Positions 1 through 10,390 of a stretch of DNA of 64,000 nt are shown piece by piece. The translations under genes were made by a program, and so were the position numbers. Every line of letters begins with the position of its first letter. The stretch's first letter is position 1. The stretch is from Clitopilus passeckerianus (taxonomy: Eukaryota > Basidiomycota > Agaricomycetes > Agaricales > Entolomataceae), in the NCBI GenBank assembly GCA_944990035.1, contig CALYLX010000066.1:1550001-1614000 (forward strand), given 5' to 3'. The notes beneath the pieces were generated by a model. It ran no database searches. It was not told where the DNA came from and worked only from the letters and a program-made list of their open reading frames with translations.

Positions 1-757
1 AAGGCGTGAACAGATGGGTCAAATTGGCCGGAGATGTTGTGGTTGTCTGCCGGTTTGACAAACCGTTCATTCTGTAAGGCGTCGGTTCCCTGTAAGAAGA
101 GTTGGTTGAGATTCATAATACAGAACTATACCCTCTTAAAATAAGGTTGAATTTTATCCCAAGACCAGCCATCATCATTAACCAGAAGAGCGTAGTGATT
201 CCAATTGTCGACCGAGCCTCGGGTGTAGACCATACCATCTGGCAAGATATCAAAATGCTGAGAGGGTGCGACTGACTGAAGCCTAAACTCACTGATGGAG
301 CTACTTCCTCCCAGGATGTATCCTCTGGTATAGCCAAGGGTTCGATTATTGGCATGAATCAGTGGCGTCGTGGTGTAGTTCCAATTCCATTGGCTTTGCA
401 AGAGGCGGGAACAATAGAACGGCACGATAGTGTTTAGAACGTTCTCATTTCTACAAATCAGCTGGCATTTAACAAGAGAATTATATGATATTGAACTCAC
501 GAGTCACCGGCTTCGAGAAGGAGAACAGAAGTAGATGGGTCGTCGGTAAGTCGATTGGCGACAACGCTTCCTCCAACTCCTCCTAAAGATGATGAAATGT
601 TAGTTTCTTGCGAACATATTCGGAGAGCGACTTCACCTCCTACTATAACGAAGTCGTACTCAAGCGTCGGTAGGTCATCTACAGATTCGTAGACAGCTGC
701 GCTGGTAGCCAAAGCAAAGGCTAGAGACACCAGAACTCTCATGGTGAACGTTCGCAT
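1..757 (-). CDS. GMC oxidoreductase, aryl-alcohol oxidase type (partial, runs off left edge)
   Basis: Predicted secreted FAD-dependent alcohol oxidase of the glucose-methanol-choline family; fungal members oxidise aryl or related alcohols and release H2O2 outside the cell. The start at 757 (or the in-frame ATG at 742) gives a hydrophobic signal peptide, MRVLVSLAFALATSAA. Splicing by eye joins FVIVGG to GVGGSVVANRLTDDPS, rebuilding the N-terminal GxGxxG FAD-binding fold, and then LLLEAGDS. Later exons give WNYTTTP, a TRGYILGGSSSIS segment (GMC signature 1 region), YTRGSVDNWNHYA, and NERFVKPADNHNISGQF next to the edge. Introns are 50-70 nt; the last seen is 72-131. The C-terminal half, with the catalytic His pair, lies outside the window. 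No lesion is visible. The family is secure; the substrate is not. Confidence 0.88.
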
Positions 758-814
758 CTTAGTTGACGGGGATCTGAGAACGATCTAACAGGTGGGATCG
801 GTGGTCGTTTTCCA

Positions 815-822
815 TTATATAG
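815..822 (-). promoter_or_regulatory. TATA-like box of the GMC oxidase gene
   Basis: The minus strand reads CTATATAAT about 60 nt upstream of the ATG at 757, a suitable position for a fungal core promoter. Inference from sequence and spacing only. Confidence 0.45.
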
Positions 823-1455
823 GGTGAAAGGATAGAAGGTTACCAAACCACCGTGAGGTCACCTTGCCCGAAGCCAGGAGCCCGTTGATCGTTGAGAGGC
901 AATCCCATGCTTCCCCACCGGTAAAATTAATTACATCAAAATGTAGCTTACACACGAGATTTCCTCCCTAATCTACTCCAAAAACGATCCGCCTTTGCAG
1001 GAAATCAGCAAAAGCCGGCACGATCACCTCTCTGCCTAGCCGAAATGAGCATTGACCGCAATTCGCTAGTCAGGCTCAACTTTGGGTGCAATACTGAGTC
1101 CTGACTCTGCGTCACCACCGCCTAAGCCGAGTGGAGCATCCATGAACAAGGTCGGCTTGGTATGAGTGTCCATGGGTTACATTCACTACATGATTGAGGG
1201 CTTTCGAATCTGACTCCATTCTCTTGTACTTCAATAAGGTAATCCGGTGGCCGATTGGGTCTGTTCATGGTAAAAAAAATAACCATCCGCTATGTGATAA
1301 GTATGGCACCCGGGCTATAGTTTCGCTGAGCCAACGTCAGTGTTCAACACTTCAGAGTGCGCTTCTCAAAATGCAGAACAGACTATATTTCAATTGTACC
1401 AGGGTAAAATCGTCCAATACATCGAGAAAGAGAGAAGGAGTATGACTGATTCACG
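823..1455. other. Intergenic, no gene seen
   Basis: Upstream region of the GMC oxidase. Only short open frames without recognisable features are present on either strand. Confidence 0.5.
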
Positions 1456-2290
1456 TCACATACCATACTTAAAAGACCTCTTCAAAATCCTATCCTCGTC
1501 TTCACAAGCCCTAGCCCGTTTCCTTTTCCCCAGTGTTACTGATCCATCTTCATCTTCGTCATATCCGTCATTATAGACCGACCTCCCGAAATCCACTAAC
1601 CTGAAAGAGGGCTTCACTTTGCTATTCCTCGGACCTTCGTTAGGGTCAATCGATATGGGATGGTTGATGGGTCCGGCCTGCATGACGCAGTTCCGGATGA
1701 CGGGAGATCCGTGTGTCCACTCGTTGGCGTGGAAGCAGTCGAAGAGGGTTTGGATCTTATCCCTGCGATATGATGTGTGAGATACATAGATGAGGGACGA
1801 GGAAAATATTCCTAGACTTCGAAGACAAATTCATCCCATTTGTAATCCCTCACCGCAATTTTCCATGAACAGAATATCGCTGAAGTATCCCTTATCCTTC
1901 TTCCCCTTCTTGCTCCCTGTAACAATCTCCTTGCCCTTCCCACCCCCACCCTCTTCAAAACGCCCCCCTTATCTGGTCTTCGCTCATCTCGTCCATCTCT
2001 GCCACCTGATTCTGGATATCCTCACCTTTCCGTTTGGCGGAAACGGATCTAGGCCAAGCGGCTCCTAGAGAGCCCTTTTTATACGGTGCTCTTGGGGCCC
2101 CAGGGCTTCTAGGCGGGAGGGCATCGAGTCGTTTTCGGCTGCTAGCGGCCTCTTTCTCGTCCTCCAGAATACGAGTATAGTCACGACGAATGTCTGGGTC
2201 GGGTATTCGATAAATAGGCATGTATTCGTTGCGTTGAGCGCCTCGTGTTGAGGTACACCGAATGCTCGGACGTCCGGATCATAGGCCAAG
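1456..2290 (-). pseudogene. Kinase-like (HGS-loop family) gene copy, probably decayed
   Basis: Parts of this stretch match the C-terminal half of the kinase-like gene at 23331-26278. In order on the minus strand: KDKGYFSDILFMENCG, then an intron of about 90 nt (GTGAGG...CGCAG), then a segment with FDCFHANEWTHGSP and VIRNC, then FRLVDFGRSVYND. The other copy has GYFSDILLKENCG, FQSYGWTHGSPYERN and FRLIDFGRAEYHE, with an intron at a comparable position. The DFG motif is kept, but the catalytic-loop Asp is replaced (HGS). Upstream, the candidate coding frames at 1955-2290 do not join without a shift and a stop follows IRGAF, so the N-terminal part looks broken or missing. An unusual but functional splice pattern cannot be excluded. 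Confidence 0.55.
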
Positions 2291-2955
2291 AAACGAGGAA
2301 GGCAGGAGCTGCGTTTAGGCGTCCAGGTGCAATGTTATCAGGCGTTATCGAGGATATCAGCAAAAAGTCCAAGGATCAGCTGTATGCATGCACAACGGTA
2401 AGAATCCCATCATTTTGGCGCTTTGTTGACAGATACACGATCGAAGTTCGAAGAGAGGAATTCAAATTAAATGGAATCAAAAGGGGAAACCCGGATCTGC
2501 CAGTGCCGAGGTTACGTCAGCCAGTATCTGTCTCGATACAAACACCATGATGATCAAACCTCGCCAGGCGACCTTGGAGGTTTTTCGTCGCTTTGCTGCT
2601 GAAACTATTGTGGCATGAAAAAACGGCTAGTTCTTTGGTTAAAGGCACGCCCACTATACGGTTGTGTCACTCGACCTGGTGACCAATGTAAATGCGCTCA
2701 ATGTAGTTCCCCGAGTCTGGCACATCGGCGGAACCATTGACCATCGGACGGTCTATGCCCAAGGCCTATCCACTTTGACACATCCAAACGTCGGGATTTT
2801 TCTTGGCTCATGGTCCCCTACAAAGCTCTCTTATCTCGCTTAAAGTACCTGCTTTGATGAGGGATCTGTGCATTATTGTCGTGACACCGTCAGTGCTTTG
2901 GCCTGCCATCAATTCGGCACTGTTGGGCCTACGATTGGGCCACCAGGAATTGCGT
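2291..2955. other. Intergenic, no gene seen
   Basis: Lies between the decayed kinase-like copy and the promoter of the gene at 3132. Open frames here are short and without recognisable motifs. Confidence 0.4.
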
Positions 2956-2961
2956 ATAAAA
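2956..2961 (+). promoter_or_regulatory. TATA box
   Basis: GTATAAAAG motif about 170 nt upstream of the ATG at 3132, followed by a pyrimidine-rich leader. A plausible core promoter for that gene. Confidence 0.5.
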
Positions 2962-3131
2962 GCGACCGTCGATTCTCGTTCTCGTCTCCTCACCGGAAAC
3001 ATTAGCTAGCCACGTCCAGTACCTTCGCCACTGCTCTTAACCAGCTCAGCTTTATCACCTTCCCCATCCCTGTTCACCATAACAGAGACTGAACGGCGTC
3101 TTTATTCCCAAAAACACTCCTTCCTTTCAAG

Positions 3132-3656
3132 ATGAATCCCGTCGAAAACCCACAGCTAGCCGCTGAATCCACCGTTGAGAACCCTCAGCCAGCTGCTGAA
3201 TCCCCCACCAATCCTCAGTCCGCAGACGGCGTAACAGCTGCCAACACGGTCAACACGGCCGACACTTCCGAGTCAGCCCAAACCGCCGACAGTCAACCCC
3301 AAGCCGCACAGCATGGACCCCCCAACCGAACTGTGCGTAGACATCCGATGGTCTTCCCCCCCAACCCGAGGTGTCACCCATTCCTTCCTGGAGCTCCTAT
3401 CAATCCCGAAGACTGCATCCCGGAGGACATGCCCGAGCTGGACATGAATTCCTGGCTGCGAGAGCCCATTCCGGGTCATTTGCAACTCGCATCGGATCCC
3501 GTGTTTATCGCGGTGACAGAGGAAGTCGACTCTATGGATGAAATTGAGCACTGGTTCCTCAACAACCCAATTGATGGGCCGCTTCAAGGTGTAGAGGTTA
3601 TTGTCGAGGATGGGACGGATATGTACGGGTCTATGGCGGCGGAGTGGACCCAATGA
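3132..3656 (+). CDS. Hypothetical protein, 174 aa, single exon
   Basis: Unspliced open frame with a TATA box upstream and a CT/CA-rich leader (CTTTCAAG immediately before ATG). Residues 1-60 are low-complexity and disordered, with two near repeats of VENPQ(L/P)AAES. Residues 65-174 are more ordered, with a Pro-rich part (HPMVFPPNP, HPFLPGAPINPEDCIPEDMP) and an acidic C-terminus. There is no signal peptide, membrane segment or domain I recognise. The composition and promoter make it a credible gene, perhaps lineage-specific. Function unknown. Confidence 0.6.
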   Translation: MNPVENPQLAAESTVENPQPAAESPTNPQSADGVTAANTVNTADTSESAQTADSQPQAAQHGPPNRTVRRHPMVFPPNPRCHPFLPGAPINPEDCIPEDMPELDMNSWLREPIPGHLQLASDPVFIAVTEEVDSMDEIEHWFLNNPIDGPLQGVEVIVEDGTDMYGSMAAEWTQ

Positions 3657-4355
3657 AGATACCAAACGCATGAACTATTCGTCGAGGCATTCGTTCAACG
3701 GACAATTCATATTACAATTTCTCGAGTAGCCTATTCATTCGTATACCCTCCTAATGCTACGAAATAGTCAATAAATATTCGCTTTCGATGCAATTCTGGA
3801 GTCACGAACTCTTGTTACACGACTATTCTAAAATAGCATCTTCTGCAGAATAAAGGCTTATAGAACCCTCATCAACGAGAAGGTACGTATCACGAATATC
3901 GAAGTGTGAGGTATCAATGATACTGTGTTGCCACTGGGGTCTCGTGCAATCTGCCTTGCTTATTCATTCCTCTACCATCCGTTTTGGCCTCGTACCGGGC
4001 TCAAAATGAACCATCCGCTTTACTGGTCACTCGTAGCCTCCAGGAACCCCGTCGTGACCAGGGCGTCCGAGACGCCGTCATTCCCTGTTTGGTCCGTCAG
4101 CCAGCGCCTAATACTGCTTCTGCCACCATCAACACGCCTTTGACGCGTGTTCTCCACAGTCTCAGGTGACAGGATATGGCACACATGATAGGTGTGCCAT
4201 GACAGCCACGGTGATATTGCCGGGCCTTGATATCAACCCGTTTTGTGCGTTGATCAATCTTCCTCCCTTCCCTTCCCTGGTCCCCCATCCGCTCGACCAA
4301 TTCGAGTCAGGTCGTCTCCCTCTCTGCTATCTCTCTAGCTAACTAGGCTGGGGTG
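3657..4355. other. Intergenic with small ORF and short hairpin
   Basis: Contains a 61-codon plus-strand frame at 3984-4169 with no recognisable features, and a 9-bp perfect inverted repeat (4176-4184 with 4192-4200, 7-nt loop). I could not join the ORF in frame to the gene starting at 4356. Confidence 0.4.
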
Positions 4356-5249
4356 ATGATGGATACGAAAGAAAGCTTGAACGGCGAGTTCGCCCAGGCG
4401 GCGCCCGTTGGTTTGGCCTTCTGTGCAAAGTCGCCCAGTGCTACGCCACACGAATGTGGCGAGAGCCTTTCTAGCCACACCAACCCCTCCAGTCCAGTAA
4501 GAAGGAGTCATCTACACTTATGACACCTTACTAGAGCGTTTTTAGTACTTGAAAAACATCTTGGACATGATTGAAAGTGTCAAACTCGCCGATACACTCA
4601 ATTGTGGCGACGTTCGCCACACAGGAGAAAGCATCATACCTTCTAATAATGACTCATTCCGTGATTCTCCTCGCAACGACCGATCCAAGAGGTATATCTC
4701 TGATGGTCCATCTGGTACGTAGTCGCCTAGTACGCAGACCGTCGACTAACCCGACGCTGACAGCGCCACGGCTGGGACTGGTACTCAACACGAACATCAC
4801 GTCCAAATTTGATTATTGTGGGGGAGATGGTGGCGTTCTGTCGCCAATTACTATTGATGAAGACACGATTTTTGACCTAATCCAATTCGAAGACGTCCCG
4901 AGTGAGTTCAAATAGGACTGATCTTGACCGGCGCCTAAACAACGACGCAGACGCCCAAGGGCCTATTAATGTGACCATTCCCAACAGTCCTCACATCGCG
5001 TCCATTTCCCTCCCTCCCAACCCAGCTGGAGACTTGTTTCTGCAGCCACTTCCACAAGTCGACGCCGATCCTCGTGGTCATTTCTCTCCCTTTGCTGGCA
5101 TTTCCCCGTTCCTTTCGCCGCTTATCATCATCCCTACGTCTCAGCGTTTCCCATCCGTTCCTTTGCCTGGATTAGACGCTTGCGCTGATAAGAATTGCTC
5201 TTGCTCCCTTGTAGGATTTGATACCGACAACTTCCTCATGCAGTTGTAG
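4356..5249 (+). CDS. Hypothetical protein, 248 aa, four exons
   Basis: Splicing by eye gives exons 4356-4496, 4546-4714, 4764-4901 and 4951-5249, 747 nt in total and open to TAG. All three introns are exactly 49 nt, GT-AG; the second has a clear CTAAC branch site. The protein begins MMDTKESLNGEF and has a Ser/Asn-rich middle. After an acidic stretch (DEDTIFDLIQFEDVP) comes a Pro-rich C-terminal region with FAGISPFLSP and CADKNCSCSL. No known domain is recognised. Recovery of an open frame across four exons is the main evidence that the gene is real. A perfect hairpin follows 43 nt after the stop. Confidence 0.62.
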
Positions 5250-5292
5250 AGACAGTGTGGTGGATTACACACATATACTATCTAAATACTAT

Positions 5293-5342
5293 CTTACAAG
5301 TTTCACTGGGTAGTATACCGCCTACCCAGTGAAACTTGTAAG
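5293..5342. repeat. Perfect 21-bp inverted repeat with 8-nt loop
   Basis: Arm 5293-5313 (CTTACAAGTTTCACTGGGTA plus G) is the exact reverse complement of 5322-5342; the loop is 5314-5321. It lies in the probable 3' UTR of the 248-aa gene. An RNA from either strand would form a stable stem. It could be an inverted micro-duplication, a 3'-end processing structure, or a small-RNA hairpin. Confidence 0.9.
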
Positions 5343-5574
5343 GTACATATTGATTCATTCTTGACACGATACCACTCAATTTCTTCGGTATGACTATCTA
5401 TATTCATTCGCATCTATACGTCACATATTCTACGACCTCTACTCAGATCCCAAACCAACCTGTACTAACGCGATATCAGTCACCAATGCATCGTCCCATA
5501 CGGGAAAGCTGTTACTAGGCGCACATGGGTGATATGTTCAGGGTGGTGATTCGTGACAAACATTTTAGGGAGAC

Positions 5575-7656
5575 TTACGCGTTAGCCGTTGCGAGAACAT
5601 CTTTAATCTTGATCCCCAACGTTTCCTCGCACTTCGTCAGGTGTTTTCCTGAAATACAGAGGTAAGCATCCTGTGAGATTACGACGTCAGACGTTCGCTT
5701 ACGAAGGAGTACACTGCTCGCAGAAAGCTCGCCCCACAAGTCAGATATCGCACTGAGCGAGGAGACGCTAACCGTAAATTGCCCGTTCACAAGCCGACCA
5801 GCGATCAACTCACACGCAATAACTTGACATGCGGAAGACCAAATAACCTGGGCCGACCATACAAGAATCAGGGGGATACTGTATCATCAAAGGAAACAAC
5901 GTACTCCGAGGGTGGGTTCGACGTGCTGAGGTTGGCCTCCAGCTGTCACAGACGCCACGGCCTGACCAATTGCGTTCGCAGCTTCAAGGCATTTTCTCCG
6001 ACATTGCTCGTCATTTTCAAGGTAGGGTAGGTGAAGACGAATCATGGTTGCATGTATTAGTAGCTCCGTGATCGTCTTTTTGTGTTTCAAACAAGCTGGG
6101 CTGCCGTCTTCGGGGGATGCCTCAATGACGAGAAGGTCACCCTTGAGTGCTTCAAGAAGCCCTTCGAGTTGAAGAACCTCCGGCCATGGTAAAGTGTTTT
6201 CGCCACCTATGCATGTTGAGAAAGCTTCGAGGACACGACGTGGAATAGAGTACGCGTACCACTATCTCTGTGTGATGTCACCACTCGCTCTAGTAAGATG
6301 ACGGTCTTCATGTATAGTGCAGTTACCGAAAAGCCCGATACGCTAACGCCTTGGAGAAATGCTTGTAAAGGCCGCTCAGCGACATTACCATGCTGTAAGA
6401 GTCAATTAGTAAGGCTCATATCCGAGAAAAGAGAGTAGGCTACGGAAGTGACCGGGTGATCTTGATTGGATGGCCAAGGTGTGCTGATCTTGGCGAGCTG
6501 AACTCTATGGATGGGGGCTTGCAATCCCAGGAACATAGCACAGTGGCTATTAAGGGCGACTGCTTCCCAGAATCCCTCAATTCGTTCCTTGAATTCTTGC
6601 ATCAGGCTGGTAGCAAGAGCTTGGCGATTTGGGCCTACGGAGGGCGGGACTCGAACCTGATGAAACCCTGACGCAAGGGCAAGCGAGAATGCTGCATCGG
6701 CGTGATGGGCAGCCTGCAATATCTTGCCATCATAGAGGAAATAGTAACCGACGAGGACTTCTGCCTGAATGGCTTTTAGTGCTTTCACGCTATCGCGTCC
6801 AGCGGTGTCGCTGGAGAGATTATCCAATACGTTTTGGAGAAGAGTTGACTCGTTAATTGGGTCAGGAGCCGAGAGACGGTTGTTCCAGAGGTTGACGACC
6901 TCGTTCAAAGCGACAGAGATATTGGCAGTGTCGTCAGAGAGTTCATCAAGCAAGCTCTTCTGCCAAAGCCGCTCGGGGTTGATGAAGAAGCCAATGTTAT
7001 GTGAGTCGGCTGAGAACGCGCTAAAACTTTGGAAGGTTTATCGTATTGTAGCTGCTTAACGTATGAAGGTGACTTACTAGAGATCCCATTCGTCCCGAGA
7101 TAAAGAGACAGATGGAGATGGGGATGGAGAGTAAGAGCTGGGTGCCGAATTGTGAACTTCTCCTGGAAAAGGATTAGTTATATAGCCGAAACCGCAGTAT
7201 AGGATACGCACCGGCTTCCAAGGAGGGTTGCTCTTCGAGATGATTTGGATCGACGTATGGATGATGAAGCGCAATGTGCTCCGCCTGATTTGGATCTTCA
7301 AGCACACGTATCCTATCCCTAACAATTGCAATTCGGTCTTCTAGGATCGAAACTTGGGATGGCCGGCTGCTGCTTGGGTATTCGCAGTCTTCGAACTGCG
7401 TTCCTCCTCGGGAACAGTTAGTGCACATCGGCTGGACGCCGTCACATCTCTAAAATACCGGGTTTATATTGGGTGTATGACTGAGATATAGCGCTTGTCT
7501 TACAATCCTTCTGCGCCTGTGATGAATACTTGGTGAGAGGTGTGTGCAGGGAAGCCAGTCCGTAACTTACCTGCAGTTAAAGCAAGTATTGCCTCTGCGA
7601 CCTCGAGGTCTGAGAGCCTCGGTGTCGTCATTTGAACTGTTGGGAGATGCACACAT
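5575..7656 (-). CDS. Zn2Cys6 fungal-type transcription factor
   Basis: Nuclear DNA-binding regulator. The start at 7656 (MCASPNSSNDDTEALRPRGR) leads into a complete binuclear zinc cluster, CFNCRRRRIRCDG...MCTNC...DC, with all six Cys at the usual C-x2-C-x6-C spacing. The cluster is split over three exons: 7571-7656, a 13-nt exon 7504-7516, and 7212-7449. A coiled-coil-like linker follows (VSILEDRIAIVRDRIRVLED), then a Ser/Pro stretch. Next comes the fungal_trans-like middle region (YFLYDGKILQAAHHADAAFS, ERIEGFWEAVALNSHC), and a C-terminal part ends at 5575 (IKDVLATANA). About six further short introns are needed, one with TACTAAT. No lesion was found. It sits 6 kb from the terpene synthase; whether it regulates it is a guess. 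Confidence 0.85.
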
Positions 7657-8581
7657 GAGTACTCGTTCTGACTGTTTGATGAGACAAGGATAGGCTTACC
7701 CTCCGTTTTATAGTTGTCGAAGATCCCACTCATTATCAAATACTACGTCAATGACGAGGCGGCTGAGCGGAGCCCTGCAAGTTTCTTAGCCAAAATTCTG
7801 TAATCAGTTTCATGGAACAAGGTGGGTCTGCGAACTGCGATGCTGATTCAGGTTAGAGTCGGTCGTCGTGGTTCGGTAGAATTACCATAAGCAAGCATTT
7901 GTTTCCTTCGGAATCCTTTCTCGACATGCCGCATTGTCATCCTGAAGGTTTTTAGAACGTCCTAGATTGTTTCGTTACAGTGCTGTCCTGAATGGTCTCC
8001 AAGATGACGAGCTCGTTCCCAGTGTACTTGATCAACTGGCCAGCGTTGTAGGGGTGCATGGGATAATATCGGTGGAAAAAGGAAATTGATCTCACGTAAT
8101 GGGCAAATCCGAGTCACACCCGTTTGTCTTGCTGAGCTGATGGAAGTGATGCGCAATCTAGGCGCCCTCTGGTAGGTCAAGATGGACACGATAGTCGTAG
8201 GTGACCAAGCGTATTATCTGAGAACGCTGCCTTCTGCCGTGGAGAGACTACTTGCAATTAATGGACGGCTGCGCGGAATGGAAGTTACTAGACGTATTCC
8301 TGGCTAGCCTTCCTTACGTGTTCCCAGCTGATAGAGCAGCTCGACACGCCCAACCTGAACAGGACGCAATCATGGTGGACTTCCTATGCATTAGCCGAGT
8401 TTGGGAAGAGCCTCAACTCCTCGCGTCATTTTATTGCATGCTTGCTAGAAGATTTTGACATGTCACTGACTCCCCTTCAACGTTGCCAGGGTTGGGTGTC
8501 GCCTCCTCACGAAACTCGACATCCCCGAGCATGGATGACCCCGACACTCATCGTGTGTTCTCAATGCGTTCACCTTAACAT
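7657..8581. other. Intergenic, no gene seen
   Basis: Upstream region of the Zn2Cys6 gene up to the tRNA. Short open frames only. Confidence 0.45.
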
Positions 8582-8661
8582 GGCAACATGGCCGAGCGGT
8601 CTAAGGCGCCAGAATCAGGATCTGGTCCGAAAGGGCGTGAGTTCGAATCTCACTGTTGTCA
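8582..8661 (+). tRNA. tRNA-Leu (CAG anticodon)
   Basis: Full cloverleaf without intron. Acceptor GGCAACA pairs with TGTTGTC, followed by discriminator A. The D arm (GCCGAGCGGTCTAAGGC) holds the A box. The anticodon stem is CCAGA/TCTGG with loop ATCAGGA, giving anticodon CAG. A long class II variable arm follows, then T arm GTGAGTTCGAATCTCAC with the B box. The nuclear tRNA gene looks intact. Confidence 0.95.
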
Positions 8662-9769
8662 TTGCTTTTTTGCTGCCATACGTGGAAGCCAACCTGACCC
8701 GGCCAACATCCGGTTTCTCCATGATTCTGAACCCAGTCATTCAGCTAATTCACCCAAGTTCGATCCTAATCAGCTGCCCATTCATAGAGTCACCTCGATG
8801 AGTGGTTTATAGAGGCGAGCCTGGTGCGATCTGTTCTTGACTCACGAGAACAGGATCCAGGCGAGACTTCAAGCTTCAAACCCTTCGAAGACCAACCGAC
8901 GGTGGATACCTGCCAGTATTTCATCTCACTATGAATAATTAAACCAGGGCAACCTGGAACTGCAAGTGCAGACGAATGATGAAGTTTTTCTTCTCTCCAG
9001 CTGCCTCTTCGGGAGTAGACTGATCGCTGGGTCTGCCTGTATTTTCTTCCCCTCCCATTCTTCACCATGATCCACCGGCTAATGCAGAAGCGCTGGGCAG
9101 AGTCGCTAACCGAAACGACCTGTAGGAAGAGAATATATATCCCTTGGTTACAGGACAATCAACGCTTCGACATAGTTCCAGATCACTAGGGATATCCGAT
9201 CCGATTCGTTTTTGCGGTCATGATAGGGTCAACCGGTGATCTTGCTGCTCGGGCTCATGAAACTAAGATTTGAGGTGGACCTCTCTGTTCTATCCCTGCT
9301 TGAAGGAACAATTCCTGGATGCAGTGCGGCTATTGTTGGTTCCTCTACGAATCTTGCTGCCGCACCGCTGATGCTCTGCGTAGCGGTATTATGAGGGTCC
9401 AATGCTCGACGTAATCGCAGGTCAGGCTATCAAAATTTACAACAAACAATTGTCCTACTAACGACACTGCTATCGACAGAGCTAGCAAGCTCAAACCCCC
9501 GTGCCTGCCTACAATTTGGACCAACGTTTCCACTTCAATGTTGATCGGAGCTGTGCCGTTCGTGCTGGATGGCTCTTTTTGAGGTAACGGAAGTAAGGTA
9601 CAAAACAGAGAAGATTGATATGTCACGCTAAGACTTTGGTACGTTTCCAACAGGGGACCCGTAACCCCTCCCTGGAAGCATTGAATTCTAACGTTTCCGG
9701 GTCCAATGCGGAGGTTCTTCTAACCTAAGATTATGCAGACATGGCCTATTATATGTAGTTGTAGCGGGA
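8662..9769. other. Intergenic, no convincing gene
   Basis: Two minus-strand open frames of 100-122 codons (8790-9158 and 9345-9650) lack recognisable domains. The second has one hydrophobic stretch (LSLLALSIAVSLVGQLFVV). I could not connect either into a spliced gene. Confidence 0.35.
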
Positions 9770-9985
9770 TTAAGGGCCCCATAACTCACTCGTGTTGATA
9801 GGAACGCTCTTGCCTGTCGCTTTCGTCCTCGAAGCATTTCGAGCACACGTTCCCCTGGATGTTGGCTTGAGATCCGGTGCGCACAAGAAAACGGGGATAC
9901 GAACCTCCTCCTCAGCTGGGATAGCTGAAGCAAAGATGCCTACTGACACAATGCAGAGCAAAAAACTGGCGAGCAGGTAGTTCAT
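9770..9985 (-). CDS. Small secreted protein, hypothetical
   Basis: From the ATG at 9985 the frame encodes a 71-aa protein with a strong signal peptide (MNYLLASFLLCIVSVGIFAS, cleavage near ASA-IP). A mature part of about 50 aa follows, with two Cys and a basic stretch (RNASRTKATGK). An upstream in-frame ATG at 10000 is less likely because it separates the signal peptide from the start. A GTGAGT donor near the end (around 9787) could change the last residues. It resembles small secreted proteins common in Agaricomycetes. No family recognised. Confidence 0.45.
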   Translation of the reverse strand: MNYLLASFLLCIVSVGIFASAIPAEEEVRIPVFLCAPDLKPTSRGTCARNASRTKATGKSVPINTSELWGP

Positions 9986-10390
9986 AGTGGGCGACGTCAA
10001 TCAAGGTGGGCAAAGGACGAATATGCAAATGGTGGTGGCAGCTTACGTCAGAGCTGGCGCATACATGTAGGAGTCAGCAAATTAAAACAATGCAGCGCAG
10101 CTGAATGATCAATGGTCATTTAGGCGCATTCAATGCTGAAAGATGACCACGTAAAAGGATAGCAAGCAGGGCACAAACTGACGCCTGTGTCTTTAGACGT
10201 TGTACAGTATATGTCGCTCCTGATGGAGTTGTTGTCCTCTTTCTCTAAAGAGGTTGGATGTCGGATTGGGCCAGGATGACGTAGGAATGGATGCACCACA
10301 ACTGCACGACCTCAGGCCACGAGGTTTTCATACAGCTCTGATAACCTCCTGGCTCGGTCACAACGGCAATATCCTCCGACGAGACGCTTG
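9986..10390. other. Intergenic, no gene seen
   Basis: Upstream region of the small secreted protein. Nothing recognisable on either strand. Confidence 0.45.

Noticed and set aside
5293..5342. Bacterial-type intrinsic terminator
   Set aside because: The window is fungal nuclear DNA; no such termination is expected and no U-tract follows.
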